Source: Peptococcaceae bacterium BRH_c23 (GTDB lineage: Bacteria; Bacillota_B; Desulfitobacteriia; Desulfitobacteriales; Desulfitobacteriaceae). From it: 34,550 nt of DNA. Below are positions 1 through 7,154 of the stretch, piece after piece. The notes under the pieces were generated by a model, which saw nothing but the letters and a program-made list of their open reading frames with translations, made no database searches and was not told the origin of the DNA. Position 1 is the stretch's first letter; every line of letters begins with the position of its first letter. Location of the stretch: contig LADV01000002.1 of assembly GCA_000961805.1 (NCBI GenBank), forward strand, positions 1-34,550, given 5' to 3'. The translations under genes and the position numbers were made by a program.

Positions 1-2432
1 GGTTTCAATCCTTCTGCTACTTTAAGCATGGCTAATTTCATGATATCCGCGGCTGTACCCTGCACAGGGGTGTTCATAGCAATCCTCTCTCCAAACTGGC
101 GTTGAACTCGATTGGAATGAAGTAGCTCTGGAATGCGCCTTAGACGATTTAACAGGGTGCGAACTTGGCCCTCTTTTTTAGCCTGTGTCACGACGTCTTC
201 CAGATACTGTTTTACTCCACCATAACGTTTAAAATACTGCTCGATATAGAACTTTGATTCTTTGCGTGGAATCCCTAAGTCCCTTGATAGACCAAACTCA
301 GTTAAACCATAGACTAAACCAAAATTGACTGCCTTAGCACTTCGGCGCATGTTCGAGGTTACCGCATCAAGCGAGATACCAAAAACTTCGGCTGCGGTCC
401 GAGTGTGGACATCCTGTCCCAGGGCAAATGATTCACAAAGAAGAGGATCTTGAGAATAGTGAGCTAAAATCCGCAGCTCTATTTGAGAATAATCCGCGGA
501 TAGAAGTACCCATCCGGGTTCCGTGGGATGAAAGACTTTTCTAAGCAAGCGCCCCTGCTCCAGTCGAATTGGGATGTTCTGCAAATTCGGTTCCGTACTC
601 GATAAACGACCGGTTGTCGTTACGGTTTGTTGGAAGGTGGTATGAATCCGGCCATCCTTCGCTTGAGCGAGTAAACCATTTACATAGGTAGACATCAATT
701 TATTCAACTGCCGATAGTCGAGAATCTTCGTAACGACAGGATGAGCTAAGCGCAATTCCTCTAAGGTCTCCGCATCTGTGGAATAACCTGTTTTCGTTTT
801 CTTTGCAGTCGGTAAGCCTAGTTTTTCAAAAAGAATGGTTCCCAACTGTTTCGGGGAATTAATGTTAAAGGTTTCCTCAGCTAGGGCATAAATGTCCTGT
901 TCTAACTGTCTTAAGGTCAGACTTATCCCTTCGCCAAAGGTCGTCAATTGCTCGGAGTCCACGGCGATTCCGTGTCGTTCCACTTGCGCGAGCACCAAGC
1001 TTAACGGTTCTTCGATGTTATGCAGTAGTTCTGAAAGGCCAAGTGATTGAATTTCTTCTTCAAACTTAAGGGCGACTTGAGCTAAGGCTGCCGCTTCTTC
1101 AGCAATAGTTTCGAAAACCGCTTGATTCGGAACATATTCTTTAACTAAATCAAGGGGCGCGAATTTCGGTCGCGAGGATTGAATTAGATAGGAAGCTAAG
1201 CTTAGATCTAGGGCTAATCCCTTCATGACCACTCCTTCATTAGCAAGTAATAAAGCCACGGTTTTACTGTCCGCCAAGGTCTTAGGAACCTGGTAACTCC
1301 CCATCAATTTCAGCCACGCTTCAAAAACTCTCGTAGACGCATCCTTACGAGTCAGTTTAAACGTCTCACCTTGGGTAGCCACTCCCCATTCTAACCAGCG
1401 CCCCCCTTGTAAACCGGTTCCCTCATAACGACAGGCTAACGTGAGTGGAATATTCTTGGCTTGCCACTCTCCGATCTGAGCAAGCCAGCCCTCTTCTGTC
1501 AAGGTGCGTTCTGGCCAATTCTCTAACAACGCTTCTGGGCTTTCACTTAAAGGTCCTTCGTCATCTTTATGACGCTCATGCCACAAACGCGTCACATTCT
1601 TCAGATCATATTTTTGCAAGACAGGAAGCACTTTGGCAGCTTTTGAGCGGCGATAAACAAAATCGTCGCTAGAAAACGCCAGCGGAACCTCTGTCAGCAT
1701 CGTCGCTAGCTTTTTGCTCAAGATTGCCTGATCTGTATAGTCCCTCAAATTACTCTGTACCTTTTTACCGGATACTTTATCAACATTCGCTAAAACGCCC
1801 TCAACCGTTTCAAATTCCCAGAGTAATTTTAGCGCGGTTTTCTCTCCGATTCCTGGAACCCCAGGGATATTATCGGAGGTGTCACCCATTAGACCCTTAA
1901 GATCAATGATTTGATGGGGACGTAGTTGGTAACGTTCCCATAAGGTCGTTTCATCGTAACGTTCGACTTCACTGATTCCTTTTTTGGTCAGGAAAATATT
2001 CGTCCTGGGTGAAATGAGTTGCAGGGCATCTTTATCCCCTGTATAAATCTGAATTTTCATTCCCTGTGCTTCCGCTTGTTTGGTTATAGCGGCAATCAGG
2101 TCATCTGCTTCATAGCCCGCTAGCTCAAGCATAGGGACTTCCATTTCCGTTAATATTTCTTTGAGGTAATCAAATTGAGGGCGCAGTCCCTCCGGGGTTT
2201 CTTTACGTTGCGCTTTATACCCGGCATACTGTTCAATCCGAACCGTTGCCTTAGTTTTATCGAAAGCTACCACCCAGTAATCTGGATGTTGCTCATGTTC
2301 CAATCTAAAGAGCATGGTTAGAAAACCATGCAAAACATTCGTTGGTCGCCCATCGGCCGTGGTCAGCGGCGGGAGCGCATAAAACGCGCGATTTGCAAGG
2401 CTGTTTCCGTCTAATATCACCATCCGTGGCAT
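1..2432 (-). CDS. polA: DNA polymerase I (3' end outside window)
   Basis: Repair and Okazaki-fragment polymerase. About 810 codons are visible; the last stretch, with polymerase motif C, lies beyond the left edge. The N-terminal 5'-nuclease domain (about residues 1-290) has MVILDGNSLANRAFYAL, the GYEADDLIA motif and the helix-hairpin-helix GVPGIGEKTALKLL. Polymerase motif A (LLSADYSQIELRILAHYS) and motif B (RRSAKAVNFGLVYGLT) are intact, as is the MNTPVQGTAADIMKLAM segment. The middle 3'-5' exonuclease domain is degenerate: the DxE motif reads CRYEGTGL, one Asp remains in LALDLSLASYLI, and the third Y..D motif reads IAEEAAALAQ. Proofreading is therefore probably absent, as known for several Firmicute Pol I enzymes. 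The ATG at 2432 follows a GGGGG ribosome site. Confidence 0.97.
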   Translation of the reverse strand, partial: MPRMVILDGNSLANRAFYALPPLTTADGRPTNVLHGFLTMLFRLEHEQHPDYWVVAFDKTKATVRIEQYAGYKAQRKETPEGLRPQFDYLKEILTEMEVPMLELAGYEADDLIAAITKQAEAQGMKIQIYTGDKDALQLISPRTNIFLTKKGISEVERYDETTLWERYQLRPHQIIDLKGLMGDTSDNIPGVPGIGEKTALKLLWEFETVEGVLANVDKVSGKKVQSNLRDYTDQAILSKKLATMLTEVPLAFSSDDFVYRRSKAAKVLPVLQKYDLKNVTRLWHERHKDDEGPLSESPEALLENWPERTLTEEGWLAQIGEWQAKNIPLTLACRYEGTGLQGGRWLEWGVATQGETFKLTRKDASTRVFEAWLKLMGSYQVPKTLADSKTVALLLANEGVVMKGLALDLSLASYLIQSSRPKFAPLDLVKEYVPNQAVFETIAEEAAALAQVALKFEEEIQSLGLSELLHNIEEPLSLVLAQVERHGIAVDSEQLTTFGEGISLTLRQLEQDIYALAEETFNINSPKQLGTILFEKLGLPTAKKTKTGYSTDAETLEELRLAHPVVTKILDYRQLNKLMSTYVNGLLAQAKDGRIHTTFQQTVTTTGRLSSTEPNLQNIPIRLEQGRLLRKVFHPTEPGWVLLSADYSQIELRILAHYSQDPLLCESFALGQDVHTRTAAEVFGISLDAVTSNMRRSAKAVNFGLVYGLTEFGLSRDLGIPRKESKFYIEQYFKRYGGVKQYLEDVVTQAKKEGQVRTLLNRLRRIPELLHSNRVQRQFGERIAMNTPVQGTAADIMKLAMLKVAEGLK

Positions 2433-2587
2433 CCTGAAAACCCCCAATCTTTCACCGTTAACTATATCATATCTGCTAATTTCTAACAAACGATAGGAGT
2501 GCTTACTGGGTTATGTTTATTAGAAATCTCGAGTAGATCTAAGAGTATTAATCAAACTGAAGGAAACCGAAAGTTTTCCGAATCAGA

Positions 2588-2619
2588 AGAGCCGACTACC
2601 AGAATAGGCAGTCGGCTCT
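2588..2619 (-). terminator. Perfect 10-bp hairpin between DUF4179 remnant and polA
   Basis: An exact inverted repeat, AGAGCCGACT and AGTCGGCTCT, is separated by a 12-nt loop. It lies upstream of polA and downstream of the minus-strand DUF4179 gene. Neither side carries a clear T-run, so it may be an attenuating hairpin or a termination site of the Rho-dependent kind rather than a classic intrinsic terminator. The remaining bases between 2433 and 2727 show no convincing gene. Confidence 0.35.
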
Positions 2620-2727
2620 GGGTGAAGCATGGAAAAGTTTCTGTTACTTTTTTCTCTGAACTGATTCTAAAAGATTGCAACTTCCCATGTTGAAGGAAAT
2701 TGAGCAAATGACTCTGGGGGTACATTC

Positions 2728-3120
2728 TTAGACCTCAAGTGGCAAGATAAATTCATTCTCAACTGCGGACTGAAGTCCCTTGTCATAGTTTATAAGTTCA
2801 ACGATATAACCTAGACCGGGGATCTGATGTAATACCGCTGCTACTACCGGGGAAACCCGAGCAGCCGTAATGAAAGTGGCGAGTATAAAACAGGCCACGA
2901 GCGTACTCCATTTGCGAAACTTCCATGTCTTTTGGCTTTTTATTCCTTGGGCTAAACCCTTTCGAATATAATCGTTAAGATCAGTGGGTATAGGCATTTC
3001 AGTAGCTCGAGGCTTGGCTAGAACTAGTTCATCATGTTCACATTTAAAACTATTTTCGAGACCATCCGAGGCATCTAATTCATTAAGAGCCTCTATTTCT
3101 TCTATCGTATCATTTGTCAT
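2728..3120 (-). pseudogene. Truncated DUF4179-type (anti-sigma-like) membrane protein
   Basis: The 130-residue product has an acidic N-terminus, a basic stretch, then one transmembrane segment (about residues 72-90, WSTLVACFILATFITAARVS). It ends just after the conserved membrane-proximal block IPGLGYIVELINYDKGL. In DUF4179 proteins this layout is followed by a large extracellular domain of some 200 or more residues, which is missing here: translation stops at ENEFILPLEV. Full-length relatives usually sit next to an ECF sigma factor gene, and none is present. I read it as a remnant, though a short expressed membrane protein cannot be excluded. The ATG overlaps the end of the small ORF at 3110-3226. 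Family assignment comes from the pattern of the membrane-proximal segment only. Confidence 0.55.
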
Positions 3121-3226
3121 CCTTTTTACCTATCTCATCCTTCTTAGCGAGCTCACCCTTCTTACCTAACTCATCCATCAACGCAAGCTGGCTAGCGTTA
3201 TTCTCTATTCTTTTACTCCCACCCAT
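3110..3226 (-). CDS. Possible 38-residue ORF with hexapeptide repeats
   Basis: A short frame whose C-terminal half is three imperfect six-residue repeats (DELGKK, GELAKK, DEIGKK) encoded by 18-nt units. Its TGA lies inside the first codons of the DUF4179 gene, so the two would be coupled. The ribosome site before this ATG is weak. A strong one (GGGGGGATAGTC) precedes an ATG about 19 nt further upstream in another frame that ends after 12 codons. This may be the broken tail of a former upstream gene, possibly the missing sigma factor. No function recognised. Confidence 0.3.
   Translation of the reverse strand: MGGSKRIENNASQLALMDELGKKGELAKKDEIGKKDDK
3123..3176 (-). repeat. Three imperfect 18-nt tandem units
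   Basis: Units at 3123-3140, 3141-3158 and 3159-3176 share the plus-strand pattern TTCTTACCTAACTCATCC with a few substitutions. On the minus strand they encode the hexapeptide pattern [DG]E[LI][GA]KK. The length is a multiple of three, so unit gain or loss keeps frame. Confidence 0.7.
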
Positions 3227-3420
3227 TCTTCTCGCTCAGACATGACTATCCCCCCTTTCTCGAAGAAGTTCCTTGAGCTGTTTATACGACTAACAGTAAA
3301 CAAGTAACCAATTCCTGAGTTCAGGATAACCGGGGGTATGACTAAAGTGGACATCCGGTGGACTTGTTATCCGATGGCCAAACTCTACTAGAGTTAAAAT
3401 CCACTTGAAGCAAGCATTCC

Positions 3421-4992
3421 TTAAAATTCATATTGAGAAAGGACTTTTTTCGCCCTTAGCTGGGACAAATTTAAGGACTGCCAGGGTTGCTTTTGAGATA
3501 ACCTTTCTTGTTGTTGCTCTAAATAATCTTTAATATCAATTGACATTCTTTCGTCATCAGTCATTCCATCATCATTAGACATTCTTTCGTCATTAGCCAT
3601 TCTTTCGACCAAATTTACTATCCCTGGTATACTATCATAGGACAAGTTCCTCAAATAATAAGTATCTAGCCTACCAGTTTCGAAATACCGAGCTATATTA
3701 TTTTTGGCGATCAAAACATCGATGTTGGCGAAATTAAGGATCATATAAGCTATTATTGTGATAACTATATACGGTTTAAGCAGAGAGATCCGTTCATTCC
3801 AGATTTTATAAAACGCTACCGCGAATAAGACAAACAGGAACATCATGAAACTATGAGTTAACACCCTTAAATATGTATACCCAAAGGCTGCTTCATAAAG
3901 TGACATTCTGAAAAAAGCTGATGTAAGGATTACCATGGTACAGAGAACAAGGAGAGAGTGCAAAATACGAACAGTTCTTGCAACTAGTTTTCCATCTTTT
4001 CTGGTGAATCTAAGACTGCTTAATAAAAGACTAAAATTAATTAGCGTGACCATTAATAATTCAAAGAAGCCTCTTCGTGCATATTGTGCATACGTGAAAT
4101 CTGCTGGCAGAGCATTATTTAAGGAATCAAACATATAGCCAAACTGAATAAGTGTAAAGCTTAAATAGACACAATTAATGAGACTCAATATAGTTATGGA
4201 GATAACCGGATCCCAACTGTTCTTTATTGTTGCAGTGTCTCCTTGCTGCATCTGAGTTTTCATCCTGTCATTGGGTCTTAAGAAGCTCCAAGTATAGCTA
4301 AATACAAGGATACTTATGAGAAAAGCAAGCAAACTCTGTAATGAAAAATCAGTCATGTTAATAGTTCCAAATGAGCTCGTTATCTCATCTATGAAATGCT
4401 TGAAAACCCTGTCGGCAGACGTAAGGAGGGTAATGATAATTATTAAAAGGGGAATAGAAATCGCCAAACCGATAAGAACTTTCTTGATAACATCCTGCTT
4501 TTCATGACTCTTGCTAATACGCATAGAGTTCAATACCACTACAAATGGTTTAGCGGTATTGCCCAAGGCACGATTAATAATTCCCTGAAAAATGTCTTTA
4601 ATAAACCTTGCCTCAAACCACTTGTGTTTGTTTTCTTCATTGATCAAGATCGTTTGGGCGATGATTAATATGGGTATAATCAAAAAGTTTAAAACCGCAA
4701 AAATTTGATTTGAAAAGATGAAATACGTTGAAGACAAGGCGATAATAGGTATACTCAAAAAACATCCTACTTCAAATTTAAATTTTACCTTGTGGCGGAG
4801 ATTCCCTAAAAAAACGATATAGAATGCGCTGACAAAAAGCGGGTAGGAAATCCCGAGTGGTTTTTTATAAAATAAAATATTAAAGAGAACCCCTAACAGG
4901 ACTGAACAGACCAGGAGGTAGATATCCTCTTTTTTGACGACAGTTTTGTTAGCCTCAGCCTCTTTTTCTTGAACTATCACTAAGTCCTCCAT
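3421..4992 (-). CDS. DUF4153/DUF4173-family multi-pass membrane protein
   Basis: A 523-residue integral membrane protein. After a charged N-terminus of about 20 residues there are roughly ten or more hydrophobic segments up to about residue 430. The block KWFEARFIKDIFQGIINRA and a later RRGFFELLMVTLINFS segment are typical of the DUF4153/DUF4173 group, whose biochemical role is unknown. The soluble tail has YYLRNLSYDSIPGIVNLVERM followed by four hexapeptide repeats encoded by 18-nt units (3542-3613). The ATG at 4992 follows AAAGGGGC. It lies 27 nt downstream of the small Xre-type regulator gene, with which it probably forms a two-gene unit. A direct regulator-target link is inference. Its sequence is more AT-rich than the housekeeping genes around it. 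Confidence 0.8.
   Translation of the reverse strand: MEDLVIVQEKEAEANKTVVKKEDIYLLVCSVLLGVLFNILFYKKPLGISYPLFVSAFYIVFLGNLRHKVKFKFEVGCFLSIPIIALSSTYFIFSNQIFAVLNFLIIPILIIAQTILINEENKHKWFEARFIKDIFQGIINRALGNTAKPFVVVLNSMRISKSHEKQDVIKKVLIGLAISIPLLIIIITLLTSADRVFKHFIDEITSSFGTINMTDFSLQSLLAFLISILVFSYTWSFLRPNDRMKTQMQQGDTATIKNSWDPVISITILSLINCVYLSFTLIQFGYMFDSLNNALPADFTYAQYARRGFFELLMVTLINFSLLLSSLRFTRKDGKLVARTVRILHSLLVLCTMVILTSAFFRMSLYEAAFGYTYLRVLTHSFMMFLFVLFAVAFYKIWNERISLLKPYIVITIIAYMILNFANIDVLIAKNNIARYFETGRLDTYYLRNLSYDSIPGIVNLVERMANDERMSNDDGMTDDERMSIDIKDYLEQQQERLSQKQPWQSLNLSQLRAKKVLSQYEF
3542..3613 (-). repeat. Four imperfect 18-nt tandem units inside the DUF4153 gene
   Basis: Units at 3542-3559, 3560-3577, 3578-3595 and 3596-3613 are variants of GACATTCTTTCGTCATTA on the plus strand. 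Read on the coding strand they give the hexapeptides MANDER, MSNDDG, MTDDER and MSIDIK near residue 465-490. The array keeps frame and is a likely site of length variation. Confidence 0.8.
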
Positions 4993-5019
4993 ATGCTTAT
5001 TGCCCCTTTCAAAGATTAT

Positions 5020-5238
5020 CTATTTAGAAATATCATCATCTTCATACGTTAAAATATCTCCGGGTTGGCAACACAATGCTTTGCAGATGGCCTCTAGGGT
5101 GGAAAAGCGTATGGCTTTTGCTTTATTGTTCTTTAGAATTGATAAATTTGCTTGGGTCAGGTCTATTTTTGAAGCAAGTTCAGATGAACTTATCTTTCGT
5201 TTTGCCATCATTACGTCCAGGTTTACGATAATTGACAT
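5020..5238 (-). CDS. Small Xre/YozG-type helix-turn-helix regulator
   Basis: A 72-residue DNA-binding protein made of little more than one Cro/C1-type helix-turn-helix: NLDVMMAKRKISSSELASKI, then DLTQANLSILKNNKAKAIRF, then LEAICKALCCQPGDILTYE. This matches the YozG-like group of very small Xre regulators, which typically sit beside a gene for a multi-pass membrane protein. The start was placed at the ATG at 5238 because GGAGG lies 11 nt upstream. The in-frame ATG at 5256 has no ribosome site and overlaps the preceding stop. The gene follows the phosphatase gene by 17 nt and precedes the DUF4153 gene by 27 nt, suggesting co-transcription. Confidence 0.85.
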   Translation of the reverse strand: MSIIVNLDVMMAKRKISSSELASKIDLTQANLSILKNNKAKAIRFSTLEAICKALCCQPGDILTYEDDDISK

Positions 5239-5255
5239 ATTACAGCCAGCCTCCA

Positions 5256-5786
5256 TTATATTGTTAAATCATTTTCTTCTTTCACGATCACGGCTTGTCG
5301 AAAAACCTCCGCTAAGATAATCGAGAAAAATCCAGTGATGATAAACATCAAAAAGCCATGAGTTACCAATAAGATATTTGATTCCCTCAAGGACATAATT
5401 TGAGTGAGAAAGTCATTTATCCTCTTGCCAGTCTGTATTCTTTTCTCCGGCTGTGAGTGATGAGAAAAAAGCCACGCCATTCTTCCTAGACTCAACCATA
5501 GAGGAACTGGTAGTCTTAGATTGGTATCAAGGATCGGCGAAATGGGTACTTCTCTTAATAAATCCGTAGTTACTATTTTGCATTTACTAATATTTTGAGC
5601 TGTTTGAAGTGCTCTCTGTAAATCACTCGAAAAGCACAGGTCCCAGTTGTTATAACATAAATCCACCGGAATTTGTCGCACGTCAGCGATATCATACTGC
5701 CTTACCCACTCTTTAAATTCTCCCGAGGTTACTACTTTTTGAGATGAATGGATTACTTCAAAGTGTCTTACCAAACCAATTCTCAT
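5256..5786 (-). CDS. Histidine phosphatase superfamily protein, variant active site
   Basis: A 176-residue protein of the phosphoglycerate-mutase-like fold. The usual N-terminal LxRHG signature reads LVRHFEV, keeping the catalytic Arg-His but with Phe in place of Gly. CFSSDLQRALQTAQ is the second family block, and the second catalytic His is seen in LLVTHGFLM. After that His the C-terminus is an odd hydrophobic run (IITGFFSIILAEVFRQA) unlike the usual end of the family, so a late frameshift or divergence is possible. The substrate cannot be told. It is the first gene of the apparent phosphatase-regulator-DUF4153 group. Confidence 0.7.
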   Translation of the reverse strand: MRIGLVRHFEVIHSSQKVVTSGEFKEWVRQYDIADVRQIPVDLCYNNWDLCFSSDLQRALQTAQNISKCKIVTTDLLREVPISPILDTNLRLPVPLWLSLGRMAWLFSHHSQPEKRIQTGKRINDFLTQIMSLRESNILLVTHGFLMFIITGFFSIILAEVFRQAVIVKEENDLTI

Positions 5787-5871
5787 TTTTCCTCCTCAAC
5801 ATCAAGAAAATGACACCATCTGAAATGCAACGTGAAGTAGTTCAGACTATAAATCCTCATTTTACAGTGCT

Positions 5872-6430
5872 TCATTCCATAACATCGCCATCTTTTTTTC
5901 TCTGCCATGCATAATATTTATTACCACGTGATTTTACTGATTCAATACCTTTTTCTTTGATAATTTTCAAGTTATCTTCTATTACATATCCATAACTATT
6001 CTTTAGAAATTTCAATTTATCACAGTTGTCAAAATCGCTACATTGCCAGCATCCATGATACTCTTTGGATTTTATGCATTTTAACGCCTTACAATCATGT
6101 GTATTTCCGCCAATAGAGCAACCACCTTTTTCTTGACATGTAGCTTTACACTGCAATTTTATTATTCCGTCAAGAATTCATAAACTCAGGCATTTGTTTA
6201 AAAACATCGAAGTGCTTACCAACTCCGTCCCATATTTGGCTTTCACTTATATCCAGATGCTCTCCCAGGACTTCCCAACTTTTTCTTTTACTACACAACG
6301 TAAGAAACCTATCTAATTCATGGTTCATAATCAATTCTTTTAATTTATATGCAGTTTCATATATTTCTTTTTTATAAAACATACAATCACAACAAGTTAA
6401 TCCGCAAGGACATACTAATTTCTTATCCAT
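5872..6430 (-). pseudogene. DUF3795 cysteine-rich protein, split by a frameshift
   Basis: Two adjacent frames form one DUF3795 protein. The first half starts at the ATG at 6430, with GGGGGGAG about 5 nt upstream, and reads MDKKLVCPCGLTCCDCMFY up to PEFMNS, where it stops at 6170. The second half continues at once in another frame with GIIKLQCKATCQEKGG and ends at 5872 after SRGNKYYAWQRKKDG. Reading through the TTGACGG at about 6168-6174 with one base removed joins them without loss. The protein has many Cys pairs and is a likely metal or Fe-S binder of unknown role. A true mutation or a sequencing error would look the same. Confidence 0.75.
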
Positions 6431-6457
6431 AATTACTCCCCCCAAAAAATATTCCTT

Positions 6458-6790
6458 TCATTCTATTATTTCTGTAATTCCATCTTTCTCGTGTCTTTCC
6501 TTCATTTGTTTATCAAATGGATACTCTTCGCATTCAATACCTTCCAAATCCGGGCAAGGACGCCCAGCCTCTCGCATGGTCTGCTACATTACTTCCCAAA
6601 ATATCAACATTGAGATCATCACCAATATGAATGCACTGTGTAGGAACTTTACCTATTTCCCACATGCCTGCATAAATATCCTTTTATCAGGTTTGGAGTA
6701 ACCTCTATCGCGTAATTGATTGACAAAATCTTCTTCCTTACCATCAGAAACTTTTTTAGTTTGAAATATCTGGGAAATCACCGTCCATAG
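6458..6790 (-). pseudogene. Remnant of a HAD-family hydrolase, several frameshifts
   Basis: Three frames in succession carry recognisable pieces of a HAD-like phosphatase. The first has VNQLRDRGYSKPDKRIF, the conserved Lys-Pro-Asp of motif III. The second has TQCIHIGDDLNVDILGSN, the Gly-Asp-Asp...Asp of motif IV. The third has RPCPDLEGIECEEYPFDKQ and ends at the TGA at 6458. At least two frame changes separate them, near 6665 and near 6565. The catalytic N-terminal DxD half is absent. The stop is only 28 nt before the DUF3795 start, so the two genes once lay in the same direction. The upstream limit is approximate. Confidence 0.7.
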
Positions 6791-6928
6791 TTATTTTCTT
6801 CCTTGTACCTCTACCCCTTGGTATTGCTGTTTTTGTTGGCATTCTGTGTAACATCCTGTTTATCAGGGAACGTGAACCGTTGCCCTTAATAATCTATCGG
6901 TCACACTTACCAGCGAATGTAACGGTCT
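6791..6928. other. Unassigned sequence between HAD remnant and tRNA terminator
   Basis: No gene with a ribosome site or recognisable motif was seen. Frames on the minus strand are short and interrupted. The segment may hold debris of the lost 5' half of the HAD gene or of an insertion event next to the tRNA. Confidence 0.4.
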
Positions 6929-6965
6929 AAAAACAGAAAAGAGCTGGTAATTTCTTACCAACTCT
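6929..6965 (-). terminator. Intrinsic terminator of tRNA-Leu
   Basis: On the minus strand AGAGTTGGTAA pairs with TTACCAGCTCT (one G-U pair) around a GAAA loop and is followed by TTTCTGTTTTT. It starts 35 nt after the tRNA 3' end. Confidence 0.9.
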
Positions 6966-7000
6966 GCTAAACCCTTGATATTGCTGTGTTTTAGAAACTG

Positions 7001-7086
7001 TGGTGGGCGAGGGGGGACTTGAACCCCCACATACTCACATATATCGGATTTTGAGACCGACGCGTCTGCCATTCCGCCACTCGCCC
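7001..7086 (-). tRNA. tRNA-Leu (anticodon CAA)
   Basis: The 86-nt minus-strand gene has the acceptor stem GGGCGAG/CTCGCCC with discriminator A and an encoded CCA (7003-7001). The anticodon loop CTCAAAA gives anticodon CAA, which reads the codon TTG. The long variable arm is as expected for a class II tRNA, and the T-arm reads GGGGGTTCAAGTCCCCC. The last anticodon-stem pair is a T-T mismatch, which is tolerated. It has its own promoter, overlapping the accA stop codon, and its own terminator. Its 3' side borders the decayed accessory stretch, a common arrangement for integration sites, although no duplicated tRNA end was found within the window. Confidence 0.95.
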
Positions 7087-7124
7087 AGATATAATTCCGT
7101 CAGATGAATCATGACGGCCTAGTT

Positions 7125-7154
7125 ATAATAACACTAAACTTAAGCCTTAGTCAA
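7125..7154 (-). promoter_or_regulatory. Sigma-A-type promoter for tRNA-Leu
   Basis: TTGACT (7154-7149) and TATTAT (7130-7125) are separated by 18 nt. The -35 box overlaps the accA stop codon. A 6-bp inverted repeat, CCGTCA and TGACGG (7097-7117), lies between the promoter and the tRNA. Confidence 0.7.

Noticed and set aside
3290..3420. Short palindromes (CCTGA..TCAGG, AACTCT..AGAGTT) after the DUF4153 gene
   Set aside because: Stems of 5-6 bp without T-runs; too weak to call terminators.
6863..7072. 69-codon minus-strand frame across tRNA-Leu
   Set aside because: It is the tRNA and its terminator read as protein.
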